In this document: positions 16,438 to 26,000 of the stretch, in pieces
How positions within the stretch are numbered: the stretch's first letter is position 1
Layout of the letters: each line of letters begins with the position of its first letter
Source: Cohnella thermotolerans DSM 17683
GTDB taxonomy: Bacteria; Bacillota; Bacilli; Paenibacillales; Paenibacillaceae
Length of the DNA: 64,000 nt
Direction: 5' to 3'
Assembly: GCF_000429825.1 (NCBI RefSeq)
Contig: NZ_KE386962.1
Coordinates: 1 to 64,000, forward strand
Position numbers and translations under genes: made by a program
The notes under the pieces: model-generated
Told to the model about the DNA's origin: nothing
The model's input: the letters and a program-made list of their open reading frames with translations, nothing else
Database searches by the model: none

Positions 16438-18630
16438 ATGGGCATGGAGCAACTGCTCGAGAAAGCTTCGAACTATATGAAAAACCAGGATTTGCAGCGA
16501 ATCCGCGAAGCCTACGAATATGCGGAGGAAGCGCACCGCGGACAGCTGCGCAAATCCGGCGAACCTTATATCCTGCATCCGCTCGCGGTTGCCGAAATAT
16601 TGGTCAATATGCAGATGGATGTCGTCACGGTGATGGCGGCGCTGCTGCACGACGTCGTGGAAGATACGAACGTCACGGTCGACGACGTCCGGGAGCGGTT
16701 CGGCGAGACGATCGCCGGGCTCGTCGACGGGCTGACGAAGCTGGAGAAGATTCATTTCCGCTCCAAGGAGGAGCAGCAGAACGAGAACTACCGCAAAATG
16801 TTCCTGGCGATGGCCAACGACATTCGCGTCATCCTCATCAAGCTCGCCGATCGGCTTCATAACATGCGGACGCTCAAGTTCCAATCCGAGGAGAGCCAGC
16901 GCCGCATCGCGCACGAGACGCTCGAGATCTACTGCCCGATCGCGCACCGGCTCGGGATCAGCGCCATCAAGTGGGAGATGGAGGACATCGCCCTTCGGTT
17001 TCTCAATCCCCAGCAATATTACCGCATCGCCAATTTGATGAAGAAGAAGCGGACGGAGCGCGAGCAGTACATCAGCGACGTCATCGCCAAAATCCGCGAG
17101 AAGCTCGAGGAGATGGGCATTCAGGGAGACATCTCCGGCAGGCCGAAGCATATTTTCAGCGTCTACAAGAAGATGACGACGAAGAACAAGCAGTTCAACG
17201 AAATCTACGACCTGCTCGCCATCCGGATTCTCGTCGACAACGTCAAAGACTGCTACGCGACGCTGGGCATCATCCATACGCTGTGGAAGCCGATGCCGGG
17301 CCGTTTCAAGGACTATATCGCCATGCCGAAGGCGAACATGTACCAGTCGCTCCATACGACGGTGGTCGGACCGACGGGCGAGCCGACCGAAGTGCAAATC
17401 CGCACCTGGGAGATGCACCGGACGAGCGAATACGGGATCGCGGCGCACTGGGCCTACAAGGAAGGCAAGGATACGGGCGTCGTCCAAGGCTCGTTCGGGG
17501 ACAAAATGAACTGGTTTCGGGAAATTATCGAGCTGCAGCAGGAGACCCGGGACGCGGCGGAGTTCATGGAATCGCTGAAAATGGACTTTTTCACCGACCT
17601 CGTCTTCGTTTTCACGCCCAAGGGCGAGGTGTTCGAGCTGCCGGCGGGTTCGGTTCCGCTCGACTTCGCCTACCGGGTCCACACCGAGGTCGGCAACCGC
17701 ACGATCGGTGCGAAGGTGAACGGCCGCATCGTTCCGCTGGACCATAAGCTGAAGACCGGCGATATCGTCGAAATTTTGACCTCCAAGCATTCCTACGGCC
17801 CGAGCCAGGACTGGCTCAAGATCGCCCAGTCGTCCCACGCCCGCAGCAAGATCCGGCAGTGGTTCAAGAAGGAGAAGCGCGAGGAGAACGTCCAGAAGGG
17901 CTGGGAATCGCTCGAACGCGAGCTGCGCCGGATCGGACTGGAGCCTTCCGAATGGATGACGGACGACAAGCTGATCGAGGTCGCGCGCAAATTTACGTTC
18001 AACGACGTCGAGGACATGATGTCCGCCATCGGCTTCGGCGGCATCACGGCGGCGCAAATTTGCACCCGGCTGACGGAGAAGCTGCGCAAGGAAGCCGAGG
18101 AAGCCCAGCAAATCCAGCTGTCCTCGGAAGTCATCAAGGAAGTGAAGCCGGCTCCTCCGGAGCGGAAGAGCCGGCCCTCCAACGGCGTGAAGGTCAAGGG
18201 AGTCGAGAATTTGCTCGTCCGGTTCGCCCGCTGCTGCAACCCCGTTCCGGGAGACGACATCATCGGCTACATTACGCGCGGACGCGGCGTGTCGGTGCAC
18301 CGGACCGACTGTCCGAACATTCCCCAGGCGACGGAAGGGGAAGAAGCGGAGCGCGTCATCGAGGTCGAGTGGGAGGAATCGTGCGAAGCGAATTACAGCG
18401 TCGAGATCGAGATTCTCGGCCATGACCGGCGCGGCCTCCTGAACGAAGTGCTGCAGGCGGTGTCGGAGAGCAAGACGAACATCGCCGCCGTATCGGGCCG
18501 GTCGGACCGCAACAAGGTCGCGGTCATGCATTTGACGATTCTCATCCGCAACAAGGACCACCTGCAATCGGTCGTCGAGAAGATCAAGCGGGTCAAGGAT
18601 ATTTTCTCCGTCCAGCGGATGATGCAATAG
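16438..18630 (+). CDS. relA: Bifunctional (p)ppGpp synthetase/hydrolase Rel
   Basis: A 730-residue long RSH enzyme that makes and degrades the alarmone (p)ppGpp. The hydrolase HD pair is intact (His71-Asp72 in LLHDVVEDT), as is the synthetase region; the RFKD motif (289-292) is the version found in bifunctional Rel rather than monofunctional RelA (EXDD). A TGS domain (about 395-455), helical/zinc-finger region with CCNPVPGDD and a C-terminal ACT domain (about 655-728) follow. An AAAGGAA site precedes the ATG; ATG 16444 is an alternative. It is 18 bp from dtd, as in B. subtilis. Confidence 0.96.
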   Translation: MGMEQLLEKASNYMKNQDLQRIREAYEYAEEAHRGQLRKSGEPYILHPLAVAEILVNMQMDVVTVMAALLHDVVEDTNVTVDDVRERFGETIAGLVDGLTKLEKIHFRSKEEQQNENYRKMFLAMANDIRVILIKLADRLHNMRTLKFQSEESQRRIAHETLEIYCPIAHRLGISAIKWEMEDIALRFLNPQQYYRIANLMKKKRTEREQYISDVIAKIREKLEEMGIQGDISGRPKHIFSVYKKMTTKNKQFNEIYDLLAIRILVDNVKDCYATLGIIHTLWKPMPGRFKDYIAMPKANMYQSLHTTVVGPTGEPTEVQIRTWEMHRTSEYGIAAHWAYKEGKDTGVVQGSFGDKMNWFREIIELQQETRDAAEFMESLKMDFFTDLVFVFTPKGEVFELPAGSVPLDFAYRVHTEVGNRTIGAKVNGRIVPLDHKLKTGDIVEILTSKHSYGPSQDWLKIAQSSHARSKIRQWFKKEKREENVQKGWESLERELRRIGLEPSEWMTDDKLIEVARKFTFNDVEDMMSAIGFGGITAAQICTRLTEKLRKEAEEAQQIQLSSEVIKEVKPAPPERKSRPSNGVKVKGVENLLVRFARCCNPVPGDDIIGYITRGRGVSVHRTDCPNIPQATEGEEAERVIEVEWEESCEANYSVEIEILGHDRRGLLNEVLQAVSESKTNIAAVSGRSDRNKVAVMHLTILIRNKDHLQSVVEKIKRVKDIFSVQRMMQ

Positions 18631-18648
18631 AGAGAGGTTGACGTCAAA

Positions 18649-19092
18649 GTGAGAGTTGTGCTGCAACGCGTATCGAAGGCCAGCGTAACCGTGGACGGCG
18701 CGGTCGTCGGCGAGATCGGGGCAGGGCTGCTGCTCTTGGTCGGCATCGGGCAGGAGGATGAGGAGAAGGATCTCGCCTGGATGGCGGACAAGGTGGCGGG
18801 GCTGCGCATTTTCGAAGACGGGGACGGGAAAATGAACCTGTCCGTGGAGGACGTCGGGGGAGCCGTTCTGTCGGTGTCGCAATTTACATTGTACGGCGAT
18901 TGCCGGAAGGGCAGACGCCCGAACTTTATGGCGGCGGCGCGGCCGGAGCAAGCTTCGGATCTGTACGACCGCTTTAACGCTTTGCTGCGGGCCAAAGGGC
19001 TTACGGTCGCGACCGGGACGTTCGGCGCGATGATGGAAGTGTCGCTCGTGAACGACGGCCCCGTGACGCTTATATTGGACAGCCCCGCTTGA
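18649..19092 (+). CDS. dtd: D-aminoacyl-tRNA deacylase
   Basis: A 147-residue enzyme that hydrolyses D-amino acids wrongly attached to tRNA. The N-terminus ([13 protein letters not shown]) and both active-site signatures, [11 protein letters not shown] (about 78-88) and the C-terminal [16 protein letters not shown] containing the NxGPVT motif, are present. GTG start; an AGAGAGGT site lies upstream. It follows rel in a conserved pair and is probably cotranscribed with it. Confidence 0.96.
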   Translation: MRVVLQRVSKASVTVDGAVVGEIGAGLLLLVGIGQEDEEKDLAWMADKVAGLRIFEDGDGKMNLSVEDVGGAVLSVSQFTLYGDCRKGRRPNFMAAARPEQASDLYDRFNALLRAKGLTVATGTFGAMMEVSLVNDGPVTLILDSPA

Positions 19093-19175
19093 GCCGCGCC
19101 GCTTCCGCGGATTGAACCGCCGCCCGGATGGCAACACTACATGTCGATCCCTTGATTTGGAAAGGAAGACGGCAG

Positions 19176-19352
19176 ATGAGGCAATCCGGCAAGGAAGCGA
19201 AGCTTCAGCGGGCGATGAAGGACGGAGCGCCGGTCGAACGGCGGGAAGCGCTGGCCATGCGGGCCGGCGCCGAATTCGCGGACGAGTTCGAGCCGGACGC
19301 CCGAACGGGGAGCGCGTACGGCCGCAGGCATCCGCCGGTCGGGCGGGGCTGA
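19176..19352 (+). CDS. Small hypothetical protein
   Basis: A possible 58-residue charged protein in the 360-bp gap between dtd and hemZ. It has a good ribosome site (AAAGGAAG, 7 nt before ATG 19176). The sequence is rich in Glu, Ala and Arg, with an AEFADEFEPDA stretch that loosely recalls the acidic core of YfhD-like small proteins of Bacillales. No domain is recognised. It could be a chance ORF in GC-rich DNA; the remainder of the gap (19353-19453) shows nothing. Confidence 0.35.
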   Translation: MRQSGKEAKLQRAMKDGAPVERREALAMRAGAEFADEFEPDARTGSAYGRRHPPVGRG

Positions 19353-19453
19353 CGGCGGCGCATCGGGCGGGCTTGCGGGGTGCAGAGAGACCGAAGCGGC
19401 AAGCCCGTCCCGCGAATCCGCGCCTGCGTTCATGGAACGGGAGGAGATACGGT

Positions 19454-21049
19454 ATGATGCATATTCATCTATCGGCGACCGACGCGGTATTGGAACGGTC
19501 GCTTTGTCACATTGTTCCGCTCTTTTACGACAATCCGAAGGTGACGTTCTCCGACAAGGAGGAGCCGGAAGCGGACGCAAACATCGTCCTGAACATCGAT
19601 GAGGGGGCGGATTCCGTCCGAATCGGCGCCGAGCTTCGGATTCGCGCCGCCGAGATGGCGGCGGCGGGCTTGGCGACTGCGCCTGCCGGTGCGCCGCCGG
19701 TGGTCGGGGCCGGCCGGGAACGCCGGGTCGTCCACGAGACGGCCTATCCGGCGGGAGCCCCCTACGAAGAGCGCCGCAAGCTGCTGCGGCAGACCGCTTC
19801 CCGGGCGTTGGTGGACCTGCTGCAGCACGAGACGGGCATTGTGCAGCCGTGGGGAGTGCTCACGGGCGTTCGTCCGACGAAGCTGATGCACGAAGGGCTT
19901 CGCGCCGGACGGCCGCGGGAAGAGGTGCGCCGCGCGCTGCGGGAAGATTACCTCGTCTCCGAAGCGAAGATTTCGCTTATGGAGCGGATTGTGGACCGCC
20001 AGCTGCAAGCGCTGCCCGATTTGTACGACCTCCGCAACGAAGTGAGCGTGTATATCGGCATTCCTTTTTGCCCGACCAAATGTGCTTACTGCACGTTTCC
20101 CGCATACGATATTAACGGCCGCCAAGGCTCGGTGAACGGCTTCCTGTACGGCCTGCACGAGGAAATCCGCGTCATCGGCAAGTGGCTGCGCGACCATGGC
20201 GTTCGCGTGACGACGATTTACTACGGAGGCGGAACGCCGACGAGCATTACGGCAAGCGAGATGGACGCGCTGTATGCGGAAATGGCCGCTTCGTTCCCGG
20301 ATCTGGACACGGTGCGGGAGATCACCGTGGAAGCGGGACGGCCGGACACGATTACGCCGGAGAAGCTGGCCGTTCTGAACAGATGGAACATCGACCGGAT
20401 CAGCATCAATCCGCAATCCTACATTCAGGAGACGCTCGATTTGATCGGCCGGCATCATTCCGTGGAAGAGACGATCGAGAAGTTTTGGCTGTCGCGCGAG
20501 AACGGCATGAACAACATCAACATGGACCTGATCATCGGCCTGCCGGGAGAGGGGCCCGACGAATTCAGGCATACGCTGGCGGAGACGGCGAAGCTGATGC
20601 CCGAATCGCTCACCGTACACACGCTCTCCTTCAAGAGAGCGTCTGAGATGACCCAGCACCGCGGGGAAGCGAAATACAAGGTGGCGACGCGCGAGGAGAT
20701 CGGCGAGATGATGGACGAAGCGGTGCGTTGGACGGAAGCGCGCGGTTATGCCCCCTATTATTTGTATAGGCAAAAAAATATTCTCGGCAACTTGGAGAAC
20801 GTCGGCTATTCGTTCCCCGGCAAGGAGAGCCTGTACAACATTCTTATCATCGAGGAGATGCAGTCGATCGTCGGCCTCGGCTGCGGAGCGACGAGCAAAT
20901 GGGTCGATCCGCTGACGGGCGCCATTACCCGTCTCGCCAATCCGAAGGAGCCGAAAGCTTATATCGACACGTACGAGAAGTCGATCGAGGCCAAGCTGGA
21001 GGCGCTGGAGAAATGGAACGAGTCGCGGCTGAAGGCGACGGCCGGATAA
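19454..21049 (+). CDS. hemZ: Coproporphyrinogen III dehydrogenase-like radical SAM protein HemZ
   Basis: A 531-residue radical SAM enzyme of the HemN/HemZ family, linked to oxygen-independent haem synthesis. The 4Fe-4S ligands are Cys206, Cys210 and Cys213 in IPFCPTKCAYCTFPAYDI. TIYYGGGTPT and a HemN-type C-terminal region follow. The roughly 190-residue N-terminal domain is typical of HemZ and absent from HemN. GGAGGAGA precedes ATG 19454. It is an addition relative to the B. subtilis dtd-hisS interval, where hemZ lies elsewhere. Confidence 0.9.
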   Translation: MMHIHLSATDAVLERSLCHIVPLFYDNPKVTFSDKEEPEADANIVLNIDEGADSVRIGAELRIRAAEMAAAGLATAPAGAPPVVGAGRERRVVHETAYPAGAPYEERRKLLRQTASRALVDLLQHETGIVQPWGVLTGVRPTKLMHEGLRAGRPREEVRRALREDYLVSEAKISLMERIVDRQLQALPDLYDLRNEVSVYIGIPFCPTKCAYCTFPAYDINGRQGSVNGFLYGLHEEIRVIGKWLRDHGVRVTTIYYGGGTPTSITASEMDALYAEMAASFPDLDTVREITVEAGRPDTITPEKLAVLNRWNIDRISINPQSYIQETLDLIGRHHSVEETIEKFWLSRENGMNNINMDLIIGLPGEGPDEFRHTLAETAKLMPESLTVHTLSFKRASEMTQHRGEAKYKVATREEIGEMMDEAVRWTEARGYAPYYLYRQKNILGNLENVGYSFPGKESLYNILIIEEMQSIVGLGCGATSKWVDPLTGAITRLANPKEPKAYIDTYEKSIEAKLEALEKWNESRLKATAG

Positions 21050-21152
21050 GCGCTTCCTTTTTTGTAATACAACTGTAATCTCGTTTTCATAGTTCCTTAA
21101 AAGAAAGTCTTTATTATACAAGTTGACCCCCTTTTTTCAATATATAAACATG

Positions 21153-21210
21153 AACCTGCCGGATTTGTCGGCAGGTTATTTTCTTATTACGGCCCGAGGG
21201 CCGTTTTTTT
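21153..21210 (+). terminator. Tandem stem-loops ending in a Rho-independent terminator
   Basis: The first hairpin is perfect: AACCTGCCG (21153-21161) with CGGCAGGTT (21169-21177). The second, ACGGCC-cgag-GGCCGT (21189-21204), is followed by seven T. It can terminate hemZ transcription, but only 35 bp separate it from the chemoreceptor start codon, so it also forms the leader of that gene. Confidence 0.82.
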
Positions 21211-21245
21211 GTGCCCAGACACCGGATCCGTCGGAAGTCCACTGC

Positions 21246-22994
21246 ATGAAAAGGTCCATTCGAACTTCCTTCTTTATGAAAAGCCTTTTGTTATCTTTTG
21301 TTAACGTTGTTTTAATCGGCGCCGTGCTTATTGCGTCCAGCTATTGGATCGAGAAGAACGTTCTCTTCGATCAGCTTCACGGGCAGATCATCAAAACGAC
21401 GCAAACCTGGGCCGAAGGGATCAAGACCGAAGAGGTCCAGCAGGCGATCAGCGAAAAAAGCTACGAAGGACCCGTCCAGTCGAGCCTTAGAGCCTACTTG
21501 GACAAGGTGAACCAAAACAATCCGAATATCGCGCAAGCTTATATTTTCGGAACCGAATTGGAGGGAGGCAATAAAACTTCGCTGGTGGCGATGCCGACAA
21601 GTCTGATGAACGCCTTCAAAGAAGGCAACGTGAATATCGGCGACATGTACGAGCAGCCCCAGGCGGTGGCAAGCGCGCTCGCCAAGATGCTCAAAAGCGG
21701 GAAACCGACGTTCACCAGCTTTTACTCGGACGATTTCGGCATCTGGACGACGATCGCCTACCCGCTCAAGAACGCGGACGGGCAAATTTTCGCTTATTTT
21801 GCCGCCGACGTCGATGCGAGCGCGGTTCCGAACGGACTGCACAAGCTGCTGACCAACGGTATCCTGATTCTGGCCGCTTTCCTGATTCTCATTTTCCTAT
21901 TGCAATACTTCGTGACGAGAAGGCTCATCAAGCCGCTGCGGGAGCTGATCCGCGGCATTGAGCAGGTGAGCGCGGGGAACCTGAACGTCGAGGTTCGCAC
22001 CGGCAAGGATGAGATCGGCATTGCCAACGAGAAGTTCAACGGCATGGTCAGACGGATCAACGAGATGATGGCGCAGGTCCAGCAAGCCTCGCATTCGCTG
22101 AACGAATCCGCCAAGAACCTGTACGCCATTACCGAGCGCAACAGCGAGGAAGCAGAGACGATCACAACGAGCATGGGAGAGATCGCAGCGAGCATCGCGA
22201 GCCAGGAGCAAGCGGCCAAAGACGGGGCGAGAGCAATGACGGAGATGGCGGTCGTCATTCAGAATATCGCGGAGAATTCTTCCCGGGTGGCCGACGAGGC
22301 GACCGTCATGGAGGAGAAGTCACTGCAGGGCAACGAGGCTGTTGAGCGCGTCGCGAACCAAATCGGGCAGATCGAGCAGTTCGTCGCCCGGACCGGGCAA
22401 TCCGTCAAGCTGCTGGAGAGCCGTTCGCAGGAGATCGGAAATATCGTCACCATCATTACGGGCCTTTCGGAGCAGACGAATCTGCTGGCGCTGAATGCCG
22501 CGATCGAGGCGGCCAGAGTCGGCGAGCAGGGCAAAGGCTTTGCCGTCGTGGCCGGAGAGGTTCGCAGATTGGCCGAGCAGTCCAGCGGATCGGCGAACCA
22601 AATTACGGAGTTGATCAAGGAGATCCAGGAGGAAATCCGAAACGCGGTCGAGGCTATGGAACAAGGAACGGAAGAAGTAAGGCAAGGGATTGAAATTGTG
22701 GCCGATACGCAGCAGCTGTTCAAGGAAATGCTGGAAGCCGCCCGCCACGTCAATACCCAGATCCAGGAAGTGTCCAGCGCCACCGAGGAGATGTCGGCCG
22801 GAACGGAGGAGCTGTCCGCTACGTCCGTCGAGCTGTCCGCGTCGGCGGGCATGACCGCGTCCAGCAGCGCCCGGATTGCCGAATCCATCGAGAGGCAGAA
22901 GCGGTCGATGGATGAGGTCGTTCAATCGTCCGTCGGCTTGACGTCCATGTCGGAAGAGCTTCAACGTCTTATTCAGCAATTCAAGGTCCGTTGA
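21246..22994 (+). CDS. Methyl-accepting chemotaxis protein
   Basis: A 582-residue transmembrane chemoreceptor. A first helix (about 10-30) and second helix (about 198-220) bracket an extracytoplasmic sensor of about 170 residues that looks like a dCache/sCache fold. HAMP (about 221-275) and the MA signalling domain follow, with the hairpin tip [38 protein letters not shown] split over about residues 408-445. ATG 21246 has only a weak GGAAG site. Signals and CheA partner are unknown; it sits upstream of the NRPS-like gene, 73 bp away. Confidence 0.92.
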   Translation: MKRSIRTSFFMKSLLLSFVNVVLIGAVLIASSYWIEKNVLFDQLHGQIIKTTQTWAEGIKTEEVQQAISEKSYEGPVQSSLRAYLDKVNQNNPNIAQAYIFGTELEGGNKTSLVAMPTSLMNAFKEGNVNIGDMYEQPQAVASALAKMLKSGKPTFTSFYSDDFGIWTTIAYPLKNADGQIFAYFAADVDASAVPNGLHKLLTNGILILAAFLILIFLLQYFVTRRLIKPLRELIRGIEQVSAGNLNVEVRTGKDEIGIANEKFNGMVRRINEMMAQVQQASHSLNESAKNLYAITERNSEEAETITTSMGEIAASIASQEQAAKDGARAMTEMAVVIQNIAENSSRVADEATVMEEKSLQGNEAVERVANQIGQIEQFVARTGQSVKLLESRSQEIGNIVTIITGLSEQTNLLALNAAIEAARVGEQGKGFAVVAGEVRRLAEQSSGSANQITELIKEIQEEIRNAVEAMEQGTEEVRQGIEIVADTQQLFKEMLEAARHVNTQIQEVSSATEEMSAGTEELSATSVELSASAGMTASSSARIAESIERQKRSMDEVVQSSVGLTSMSEELQRLIQQFKVR

Positions 22995-23067
22995 TTCGTT
23001 ATACCCGTCGATAATCCTGTCCGCAACAATCGCGAATACCTGGAATTTGCACTTCTGGAGGTGCCGG

Positions 23068-26000
23068 ATGATGACATTGAATCCCAGCTTAAACGAACAA
23101 GTTGCCGAGTCCGGATCGTACGGCGCGGTGGTCCATTTGCCGCTGGATTATCCGCGCCATAAGAGAACTTACTCCTTTGTGGAAGAGAAGCAACCTCTGG
23201 AGGAGCGGCTGAGCCGGACGCTCGATAGGAAGCTGAAGGGCGCGGAGCTCGAAACGACGCTGTCGGCCGTGTTTTTTGCATGGATGCAGCGCTTGACGAA
23301 CGAGAAGGAGCTGTCGGCAGGCCTGGCCGGCGCGGAAGGCGGGGAGACGGTCGTCTCCCTCGCGCTCGAATCCGCCAACACCTTTCAAGACATCGGCGAC
23401 CTGATTCGCCAAGCGCTGCCGGCGTCCGGCGGAGGAACCGGCGCGGCATGCGACGCCCGCTTCGCCGTCGGCCGTTCTCCCGAAGCCCGGCAAGAGCTCA
23501 TCAACTGGCAGATGACTAAACAGGAAGACGGTTGGAGCGTGACGGTTGTCTATGACGCCTCGCTTTTCCGCGCAGAGACGATCAAACGATATATTTTCTA
23601 CTATCTGAGGCTGTTGGAAGCCGCTTTGGACAATCCCCGGGGGCGATACGCGAGCGTCGATATTTTGACGCCGGAGGATGCGGCCGTCTATGAGCGGACG
23701 AACGCCACCGAAGCGGAATATCCGCGGGACCAGACGATCCACGGCATGTTCGAGCGGACGGCGGCGGTTATGCCGGACCGGATTGCGCTGTCTTCGGCAG
23801 GGGGCGAGCTCACCTATAGGCAGCTTAACGAGAAGGCGAACGAGACGGCCCGCATGCTGATCGGCAAAGGCCTGCAGAAAGGCGACTTCGTCACGATCTA
23901 CATGGAACGGAGCCAGGAGCTGATCGTCAGCCTGCTCGGCATTCTGAAGGCGGGCGGCGTCTACGTTCCCGTCGATCCGGATCATCCGGCGGAGCGCAAC
24001 CGCTACATCGTCGAGGATACGGAATCCGTCTTCGTGCTCACCAAGGAGCGTTACCAGGCCGAAGCGCGGGATTTGTGCGCTCCGATCGCGACGGTCCGGG
24101 AGATCATCGCCGTGGACGGGGGCTTCCCCGAGTATGAAGGAACCGCCAATCCGGATGCGGGCGTGAAGCCGCAGGACTTGGCTTATGTCATTTATACGTC
24201 GGGCTCGACGGGGAGACCGAAGGGCGCATTGATCGCGCACGAGGGAGTCGTGAACCTGGGCGAGACCGTCCGCCGCGATTGCCGGATCGAGCCGGGCGAC
24301 GTCCTGACGCAATTCGCGACCTACAGCTTCGACGCCTCGGTGTGGGATACGATCGGCGCTCTTTTTTACGGTGCTACCCTTTACCTGTTGTCTCCGGAGG
24401 AGCGCGTATCGGTCGAGGAGTTCGCCCTTGCGGTCGAGAGGACCGGCACGACGATCATCGCCATTCTGCCGACCGTCTTCTTCAATCAACTGTCAGCCTA
24501 TCTGTCGGAGGAAGGATACCGGAGGCTGGCCAAGGTCAAGCTGATTACGGTGGCCGGCGAAGCGCTGTACGGGGAACAGGTGCGAGCCTTCCAGCGCAAA
24601 TTCAAGGACGCGATCGACATTGTGAACGTGTACGGCCCGACCGAGTGCACCGTCTGCACGACGACGCACGTCGTTCGCGGCTACATCCCGGACGATCTGG
24701 TCAACATTCCGATCGGGCGGCCGATCCGCAACTACAAAGTGTATATTTTGAACGAAGATTTCCGGCTCTGCCCTGTGAACGTGCCGGGCGAAGTGTACAT
24801 CTCGACGGTCGGTCTGGCCAAAGGATACCTCCATCAGCCCGAGAAAACGGCGGAGGCGTTCCTTCCGAACCCGTTCGAAGAGGGCGGAACGATCTACAAA
24901 TCCGGGGACATCGCGAAGCTGCTGCCGGACGGCTCGATCGAGTATGTAGGGCGCAGGGACTCGCAAATCAAAATTCGGGGCCACCGGATCGAAATCGGAG
25001 AGATCGAAGACAATTTCATCAAAATCCCGAACGTGCAGGACGTCGCCGTCATCGCCAAAAAGGACAAGGACGGCCAGAACATGCTGGTCGGGTACTTTAC
25101 GTCCAGGGACGGGAGCAAAATGTCTCCGCTCGAAATCAAGCGGCAACTCGGGGAGCGGCTGCCTTCCTACTTCGTTCCGAAATGGATTATTCAGCTTGAT
25201 CGAATCCCGATATCTCCTACCGGAAAGCTGGACCTCAAGAAGCTGGCTTCTCTCGACGTGCGCGAAGAGCTTCAACCGGAAGGCGAAGCTTACGTCGCTC
25301 CCGCAAGCGAGCTTCACCGCCTCATCGCGGACGCCTGGATGGAAGGTCTCGGTCTGGAGCGGGTGGGAATGGAGGACGATTTCTTCGAAATCGGCGGCGA
25401 TTCCCTGGCGATTATGCACGTGCTTGCGCTGTTGAAGCGGGATTACCCCGGGCTTCGGATCAACGACTTCTACCGGTACCGGACGATTGCGAAGCTGGCG
25501 GACCGCATCCGCGAGCTGGAGAGGGAAGCCGCCCCGGCAGAGAATGCCGTCTCCGGAGGAAGCAAAGTTGCGCTGAACGAGTGGCCGGAGACGTTCGGCA
25601 ACGGATTGACGGAGCTTCGGGCGGATTCGCCTTCCGCCATTCTGCTGACCGGAGCGACGGGGTATTTGGGTTCTCGCCTGCTGTACGATCTGCTGGTGCA
25701 CAGCGATGCGGACGTTTACTGTCTTGTTCGCAGCAAAGGCGCGCAATCGGGACAAGCGAGGCTCGAGGAGACGATGGTGCATTATTTCGGACAAGCGGCC
25801 TTGCCCTTGATGACCGGGCGCGTCGCGGCGGTGGAGGGGGAGCTCGAACGGCCCGGCCTCGGCTTGTCCGAGGAACAGCGGCGCAAGCTGCAAGGCAGAA
25901 TCGATGCCATCGTCCACAGCGCGGCGGATGTTCGGCATTTCGGGGAAGCCGGGCAGTTCGAGAAGTCGAATCTGCTGGGCACGAAGCATCTGATTGCGCT

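Noticed and set aside
16393-19137. A 914-codon open frame on the minus strand opposite rel and dtd
   Set aside because: It is the reverse shadow of high-GC rel/dtd codons; the translation is His/Arg/Asp-rich low complexity with no domain, and rel is unambiguous.
21050-21210. Cyclic di-GMP riboswitch upstream of the chemoreceptor
   Set aside because: The conserved GEMM sequence blocks are not present; only simple hairpins can be seen.
23068-23712. Complete condensation domain at the NRPS-like N-terminus
   Set aside because: There is no HHxxxDG motif and only about 215 residues before the adenylation domain, half the normal length; upstream sequence in all frames offers no missing half.
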